Below are positions 58,529 to 64,000 of a DNA stretch of 64,000 bases, in pieces. Each line of letters begins with the position of its first letter. Position 1 is the stretch's first letter. Both the position numbers and the translations under genes were made by a program. The notes under the pieces were generated by a model. It worked only from the letters and a program-made list of their open reading frames with translations. It had not been told where the DNA came from and searched no databases. The stretch covers positions 248,001 through 312,000 of the forward strand of contig JAGTXZ010000011.1 of assembly GCA_018398575.1 (NCBI GenBank), in the 5' to 3' direction. Source of the stretch: Ampelomyces quisqualis. Lineage: Eukaryota; Ascomycota; Dothideomycetes; Pleosporales; Phaeosphaeriaceae.

Positions 58529-61177
58529 TTAGTCGTCTTCGGTCAAATCGCCATATTCCCACTGTCCCCTCCGCTCTTCCTTCGCGACATCCTGTTTCTT
58601 CTTCAGTATAGCCAAGATATCGCCAGCACTCCGTTCCCACGCCTTGAGCTTTTTCGGCACCATTGCGAGGCCCTCGTCAATGACATCTGCATTGATGCTA
58701 TCGGCAGCAGACTTGCTGGATTTAGGATCAAACAAGGTAACCCAAAGGGTGCCGTCCTTGTCAGCCTGGTCGATATTTGCGACAAGTTGGCGGTCGGCTG
58801 TTTCCTGTGATATGAAGTTGACCGCATCTGCGAGGTACTCGGGGTTTTGAGGCAGCTGAACAAAAGCTAACTGTGCTTCCTGAGCTTGCGGCTTCAGTTT
58901 GGAAGGCAGGAACTCTGTTTGCGAGAGAGGGCGTAACCGCGACCAAGGTATAGTCTCTGAATTACCAAAGTCGACGTATACGACTTCGGCCTTCTTTGCC
59001 TCCCGGTCGTTGCGTCGGATGCGGGCACGGTACCATTGGTCATCCGCTGTGAACTTGGCCGCTACGAATTCACCAGCCTTGGGGTTTGGCACGCCCGCAG
59101 AATTTGCTGGGTTGAGGTGAAATTTGCTAAAGGCACTCATGAGTGATGTGAGGGCCGCTGTTCCGCTGCCAATTTCCTGGAACTTGAGCCTACCAGACTC
59201 CTCAACGTGCGTCACAATAATGTCGCGGTAGTCCTTGCGCCTTGAGGCTGCGGCATCGCCATTTGAAGTCTCGGTAGCAGCAGCAGAAGGTTCTTCGGCG
59301 TCCTCGTCTTGAGACGGGTCATAGTCGTGCCACAGGCCCTTTCGTGCATCCTTGGCTCTTTGCTCTGCAGCGAAAAGCTCATTGGCGTTGCCGGCCTTCT
59401 CAGCCGAGTAGGCATGTACCGAAGCCAAACCTTCCTCGACCAAAGTCTTTGCAAAATTTTCACGATTGATGTAAAGAGTGCCGATGAAGCCGCCGACCTT
59501 GTCACAGTCCTCAACATCGATCTCGACGTCGCGCTGCTGACATCGCCTGTTTGCAAACTCGTGCGCCTCTTTGCCAAAAGGCTCGCCCTTGTCCTGGTCG
59601 TTTCTCGCCAAGCGTGGTGCACGGATGCCGGAAAGGACAAAGGTGAGCTTGGCGTTCTCTCGAGGCACCAGGACAGTGAAGCGTGAGCCCGACTTGACGA
59701 AGTCCACCACAGCGGGTACCTTGCGCTGCCGTGAAAGGAGAGTGAGTTGACGCTTAGCCTTCTCGAGGGATTCGGAGTAGTCGACGTATTGCCTTGCGGC
59801 TGGTGCTTTCGGCGACCACAGGCCCTTTTGCTCCTCTTGCGCAGCCTGTTCAGCGAGGAGAAGGTCGTCGTAGACGGGGCTTCTGTCTGTGTCGTCTTGG
59901 CGATGGCGGATGACTGTGGCCAACCCATTCTCTACGAGTAACAGACCGACATTCTTGTTCTGCAAGGTGACGGTGGCCATCTCGCGCTCGTCGTAGCCCT
60001 CGGTGGCAGGGCGCTTGCCATCGATGTGGAACTTGACGTGCTTGCCGATGAGCTTCTTGCGCAGGAATTCCTTGGCTTCAGGCACCCACGGCGACTGCTT
60101 GGGGTCAGTGGGCTTGGGCTGGCGGACGCTGCTGAGGTTGATGCGTCTCTCGGCTCCGGCCTTGTTGCGCAGGAAGAGCGTGTCCGCACTCTGGACTCTG
60201 GTGACGACGGCCTCGGACTCGCCTCGAGCATTTGCCTTGGGGGCAACATGACCCTGGAAGAGGCCCTGGCGACTGTCCTTGGCGGCCTTTTCTGCCTGTC
60301 GCAGGACGGCCATCTGCTGGCCGAGGAGGGTGGTGTGGTGGTCGGTGCACCTTGCGAGGCCGGCCTTGAGCAGGAAGGGGGTGATGCTGCCCTGGGTCGG
60401 GTGCTTGACGTCGGCGACGATCTGGCCGTTGGGCGTGGTGCCGAGCACGCTGACCGCAGCGCTGCGCTGGAGAAGGCGTGTCTCGACGAACTGCTGGGCC
60501 TCGTCGCCGTAGGCCTCGGCGGGCTGCTCCTTGCCGTCCGACGGGTTCGTTCGCTTGGTGGCAGGCGCGCGGACACCGGCGAGGAGCACCATGGTCTGCA
60601 CGTGCTCGGTGGGCGAGACCAGGAAGCGGACGATCAGGCGGTCGCCGGCGAGGACCTTCTCGACGATGGCGTCCATGTCGCGGCCCTTGTGCTCGTCGAC
60701 CCATTTCTGCGCGTCGCTCAGCTCGGAGATGGTGTTGATGCGGCCGCCGGACTCGGCCCACAGGCCCTTGGAGTCGGCCCTCGCGCGTGCCTCGACCGCC
60801 TGCAGCCGCTCGAGCAGCTGGGCAGCCTCGTCCGAGTCCTCTTTGCGGCCCGCGTCGTCGCGCAGCTTGAGCCAGCCCTCGGCGACGGCCGTCTCGGGGA
60901 GGAGCACGCGGTCCGGCAGCACAATCAGGCCGTACTCGCGGTTGGCGCCCGTCGGGATCCGGTAGAGCACCTGGAAGCGCACCACCTTGCCCACGAGCAG
61001 GCGGCGCAGGTAGTCGCGCGACTCGAAGGCAAACGGCTCGTCGCCCTCGCGCCTCAGCCGCGGGGCCGTCACGAAGGCCAGGCTCAGGGTGCGCTCCTGC
61101 TTGGGGTTGTTGATGTTGTGCAGGATGACCGTGTCGCCCGAGAGGACGCTCTTGACCTTGGCCTCGAACGTAGCCAT
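58529..61177 (-). CDS. SND1: Tudor-SN / SND1-like staphylococcal-nuclease-domain protein
   Basis: A single uninterrupted frame of 882 codons from ATG 61177, unusual here for lacking introns. Four tandem SN-like OB folds occupy about residues 1-660, recognisable from starts such as FEAKVKSVLSGDTVILHN, AIVEKVLAGDRLIVRFL, EAVVTRVQSADTLFLRN and AVVDFVKSGSRFTVLVP. A Tudor domain follows at about 701-752 (AAKFTADDQWYRARI, VVYVDFGNSETIPWSRL), inserted in a split fifth SN-like domain that ends the protein. This is the standard layout of Tudor-SN. Family roles include RNA binding, decay of edited or small RNAs, splicing and stress granules. The fungal role is less clear. Catalytic residues of true nuclease appear only partly kept. 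Confidence 0.95.
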   Translation of the reverse strand: MATFEAKVKSVLSGDTVILHNINNPKQERTLSLAFVTAPRLRREGDEPFAFESRDYLRRLLVGKVVRFQVLYRIPTGANREYGLIVLPDRVLLPETAVAEGWLKLRDDAGRKEDSDEAAQLLERLQAVEARARADSKGLWAESGGRINTISELSDAQKWVDEHKGRDMDAIVEKVLAGDRLIVRFLVSPTEHVQTMVLLAGVRAPATKRTNPSDGKEQPAEAYGDEAQQFVETRLLQRSAAVSVLGTTPNGQIVADVKHPTQGSITPFLLKAGLARCTDHHTTLLGQQMAVLRQAEKAAKDSRQGLFQGHVAPKANARGESEAVVTRVQSADTLFLRNKAGAERRINLSSVRQPKPTDPKQSPWVPEAKEFLRKKLIGKHVKFHIDGKRPATEGYDEREMATVTLQNKNVGLLLVENGLATVIRHRQDDTDRSPVYDDLLLAEQAAQEEQKGLWSPKAPAARQYVDYSESLEKAKRQLTLLSRQRKVPAVVDFVKSGSRFTVLVPRENAKLTFVLSGIRAPRLARNDQDKGEPFGKEAHEFANRRCQQRDVEIDVEDCDKVGGFIGTLYINRENFAKTLVEEGLASVHAYSAEKAGNANELFAAEQRAKDARKGLWHDYDPSQDEDAEEPSAAATETSNGDAAASRRKDYRDIIVTHVEESGRLKFQEIGSGTAALTSLMSAFSKFHLNPANSAGVPNPKAGEFVAAKFTADDQWYRARIRRNDREAKKAEVVYVDFGNSETIPWSRLRPLSQTEFLPSKLKPQAQEAQLAFVQLPQNPEYLADAVNFISQETADRQLVANIDQADKDGTLWVTLFDPKSSKSAADSINADVIDEGLAMVPKKLKAWERSAGDILAILKKKQDVAKEERRGQWEYGDLTEDD

Positions 61178-63615
61178 GGTGGAGGGTCGCGTGCTATGCC
61201 GCAGCAGCTGTTAGCGACCGTGGCCTCACAAGCCCTGCATGGGGGCGGGCACGCCGAGCACGTACAGTTCGCGTCACGAAAAAGAGGCCAAAAGAGACAC
61301 GGGGCAGCGAGATGCAATTGGTGCTGCAGAAAGGGCAGGCGAGGGTGGGTGAAATGTTGGTCGTGAGATGTGCAACGTGGAGCTGATTTGGGTGCTAGGA
61401 AATCCCGCCGTTGCTAGGCGAAGCTACGACAACGTCACCGCTTGGCGTCCATCAACAATGTTCTCAACATCGCGAGGCTGTCCAAGTAGTTACAGTGACT
61501 AATGTGTTCAATTACAGGCATGGCAACGCCTGTGTGGAAGAACAGGGTGTTTGGCATGTCCACATAAACCTTCACAACCAGTATTCACGACCAACCGCTC
61601 CAACCTCGTGCTGCGGCCATGATCTATATTACTGTGTATACTCAAATTTCCGCCAAGCTTTGTTATTATTGGCTGAAGGTCTCCGCAAAGCAGCTTCTTA
61701 TTGGCTACAATCTGGTTACATAGGAGCTCGAAAGCTGCTCTATTTAGACTGTATATAGATAAATTTAAACCTATAGAATACTATTCTGCGTAGCATTAGC
61801 TTCTAAATCCCCTCTTTAGTCTGTAAACAGGGGTCTATTTTCTTATTATTCTCTCTTTTAACGCAACAGATATTTGCCAAGACTAACTGCACAGACAATA
61901 GCACAGACAGTAGCCTGTAACAGTAGTTATAAACAGTGTATGCGTCTACTCTCCCTACGCCGCGAAGCTGCTAAAGAAGCCCTTCTACTAAAGAACCCCT
62001 TGCGCTGAACTGCGAGCCTTGCGCTAAACTGCAAGCCTAAGCGACTGCAAGGCCAAGCTACCCTGTAGGCTAGCCTATCTGACCACTGAGAGTATTGTAG
62101 GCCAATCTGCTCGTATTTGATACCGCCATCTCCATCACAGGCGGTATGTCGCCGCAAAAACGGATATCCCACGCCGTTGTGTCACGGAACGCCTCCGGTG
62201 CTTATTGGTCGGTGCAGAGCCATCTGTCCAAAGCACGTGATTCGGATCGTAGGACCCCAACGATACCTAAGTAGGCTTAGGCTACTAATAACCACAAACT
62301 GAGTTTACGGGTCGTCTAACAGAATCTCGACTTCATTACTGGTTTCGAGCTCATCAAGCAGGATCATGACCACGACACTTCGACCGGCGAAGTCGTGCAT
62401 CGCCGTGTTCGATGCCCTGCAAGACTGGTGGCCCGACTATGAACAGCGGTGAAGGATTCCAGTGTGTTTCGTGGACGATTCCCGTGGTGTCAAGGATAAG
62501 AGCAAGTATGTAGGGTTTCCCAACATGCGAGAGTTCAAGAGAGTATAGTTGTCGTCAGTGTACCCGGCCAGGTTTCTTGATAGAGTACTGAACCCTTTCA
62601 GGCAACCGATTCGCCCACCGAGAATTGTTGCTCCGTATAAATGAGCACTGGACCACGATGTGTGCGAATGCTTCATGCTCAAGGTGGCACAATTGAAGCA
62701 CACAATAGCTCCTGTACCGAGCTATTTCAACAAGCATTTCGGTCACCGCGAACATTGGCATCGGCCAGTGTTGGCAAAGTATGCATCATTGACTAATCTC
62801 ACCTCGTCGTTGAGCCTGCAAACTATCGAATCGGGTACATAGTCGAACACGAGTGTAGTCGTCGGGAACTGTTCCGCGTACTGCTGCGCCTACGTGATAA
62901 TTGCTACAACCCCCGCGGCAGACTTTCCACTTCAACACATGGCAATTCATCTCGGCAAGCAAAGTGCAGCTGAATCAGGATATCAATGGTCTGGACCGTA
63001 GCCACGTGCAAGTAGCGCGCGACTGAACCCACACTAACGACGCCAAGACTACCGTAGCCTCGATGCACTCACCGCTTGCCTCAATACTGCTTAGTAGTCG
63101 CAAAGGCAGCGTGGGCTTCCCCAGATTTTGGAACCCGGGGCATACCTGGGTGGCTTGTACCGACAGCTGGATCTTGGCATACCCCGAATCGACCGGAGTC
63201 TGCGCCGCCCTATCGCCAGGACTAGAAGCTTGAGGTTTTATGTCTAACGTTCTTGGTAGCTGTTCAGGGCCTTGGATGTTCAGGGCGTTTTACCACATTA
63301 GTCCTGCGACTCCGAGCCTTGGGCACGAGGTTCCCCGCCATGCTCCCGATCTTGATGACCTCCCGAAACTATGGCTAGTAATGATGCTCCGTTCCGGTAG
63401 TTCTCGCGGTGCCTCATCCGCGGAGTCTGGGGCACGGTGGAACGGATAGCTGTCAAATCTGGGGAAATCGAGACTGCTCCACCGAGTGATACTTTCATGA
63501 TATATAGCTACCACCTCTCTGTGAATGGATCTGCAGCTCCCCCTTCAACGGACGCCCGAACAATTGCCAGACTTCCACGCCTTGATACGGTCCTATTTTT
63601 CCTCCTTGCAGTACC
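61178..63615. other. Gene-poor region between Tudor-SN and the MFS gene
   Basis: 2.4 kb. The stretch 61,640-62,060 is moderately TA-rich with CTATTTAGACTGTATATAGA-like sequence and resembles the island in milder form, perhaps a small RIP-affected transposon relic. The remainder has only short frames. The last few hundred bases should carry the MFS promoter. No tRNA or other RNA gene was recognised. Confidence 0.45.
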
Positions 63616-64000
63616 ATGGCTTCAACACCAACTTCTTACGCCGATGAGAAGGGCGGCGTCCAGGAGATTGAGCGCGTCGACTCCGATGCCAGCAACCAAG
63701 CCAAAATCAATGCCTTTACTCCCGAAGAGCAGAAGAAGATCATTCGCAAGGTCGATCTTCGCCTGATCCCTACTCTTGGATTCATGTATTGTGTCAGGTA
63801 TGTGCGCTCTCAGACCTAGCTTAACGGCTGCTAACATTATGCGCTTTAGCCTCATGGACCGAACCAATCTGGGTGTCGCCATGGTTGCCGGCATGGGTGT
63901 TGACTTGAAGCTCACTGGCGAAAGATACAGTCTTATCGTGCTGTTGTTCTTCATCACATATGTTGCACTCCAGCCGCCAGCCACCGTTGTGCTGCGCAAG
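63616..64000 (+). CDS. MFS transporter, Dal5/anion-cation symporter type (3' cut by window)
   Basis: Exon 1 is 63616-63797, then a 52-nt intron (63798-63849, GTATGT donor, GCTAAC branch site, TAG acceptor), then exon 2 running off the window. The visible protein starts MASTPTSYADEKGG. It has a charged cytosolic N-terminus with KKIIRKVDLRLIPTLGFMYC, and the splice restores LMDRTNLGVAMVAGM, the conserved loop after the first membrane helix. This is typical of the allantoate-permease family, which imports small organic anions such as vitamins, allantoate or carboxylates. The substrate cannot be deduced from about 110 residues. Confidence 0.88.

Noticed and set aside
60026..61366. 446-codon plus-strand ORF, Leu/Gly/Val-rich
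   Set aside because: Antisense shadow of the GC-rich 5' half of the Tudor-SN gene.

Overview
This is a filamentous ascomycete nuclear segment, most likely from a Dothideomycete of the Pleosporales. Coding genes are split by short introns (mostly 48-56 nt) with CTAAC-like branch points. The gene set is fungal: an ALG1 mannosyltransferase, an MSC2-type zinc transporter, a VTC4-type polyphosphate polymerase, an unspecific-peroxygenase-like haem-thiolate enzyme, a Tudor-SN protein and a Dal5-type MFS permease. GC-balanced gene-bearing DNA alternates with one very AT-rich block that looks heavily mutated by RIP (repeat-induced point mutation). The species cannot be named from sequence alone.

Left gene-bearing arm (1-31.9 kb). 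In order: a large uncharacterised fungal protein ending in a HicA-like domain; an F-box-like/2EXR protein with a long acidic tail and a probable GC-AG intron; a secreted peroxygenase-like enzyme; a 2.5 kb gene-poor stretch holding a 248-bp inverted-repeat element; the divergent pair MSC2-ALG1 sharing a 270-bp promoter; a small acidic repeat protein; a patatin-like phospholipase; an unknown 217-aa protein; VTC4; a secreted Tyr/Pro/Thr-rich repeat protein; and a Stealth-family (XPT1/GNPTAB-like) phosphotransferase.

AT-rich island (31.88-56.88 kb). The block is bounded by 35-bp terminal inverted repeats starting CAC, with a matching 3-bp duplication (CAC) outside. It contains tandem subterminal repeats and the ruin of a Tnp2-type transposase, so I read it as one ~25-kb CACTA/EnSpm-superfamily element. 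Nested in its right half is a hAT-type composite (44,670-56,485) with its own TIRs and a perfect 8-bp target duplication (CTTTAATA). That composite holds two tandem ~5.3-kb copies, each with a broken hAT transposase, and a duplicated 567-bp 3' end. No intact gene was found in the island.

Right arm (56.9-64 kb). A GT34-type glycosyltransferase starts 448 bp past the island, convergent with an intronless Tudor-SN gene. After a 2.4-kb gene-poor stretch comes the start of an MFS transporter cut by the window edge. The island separates two divergently transcribed glyco-enzyme genes (Stealth and GT34) that would lie about 1.1 kb apart without it.

Functional themes are glycan assembly (ALG1, Stealth, GT34), vacuolar/ER ion and phosphate handling (VTC4, MSC2) and secreted proteins (peroxygenase, repeat-rich wall-like protein). 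No biosynthetic cluster or operon-like arrangement is visible.
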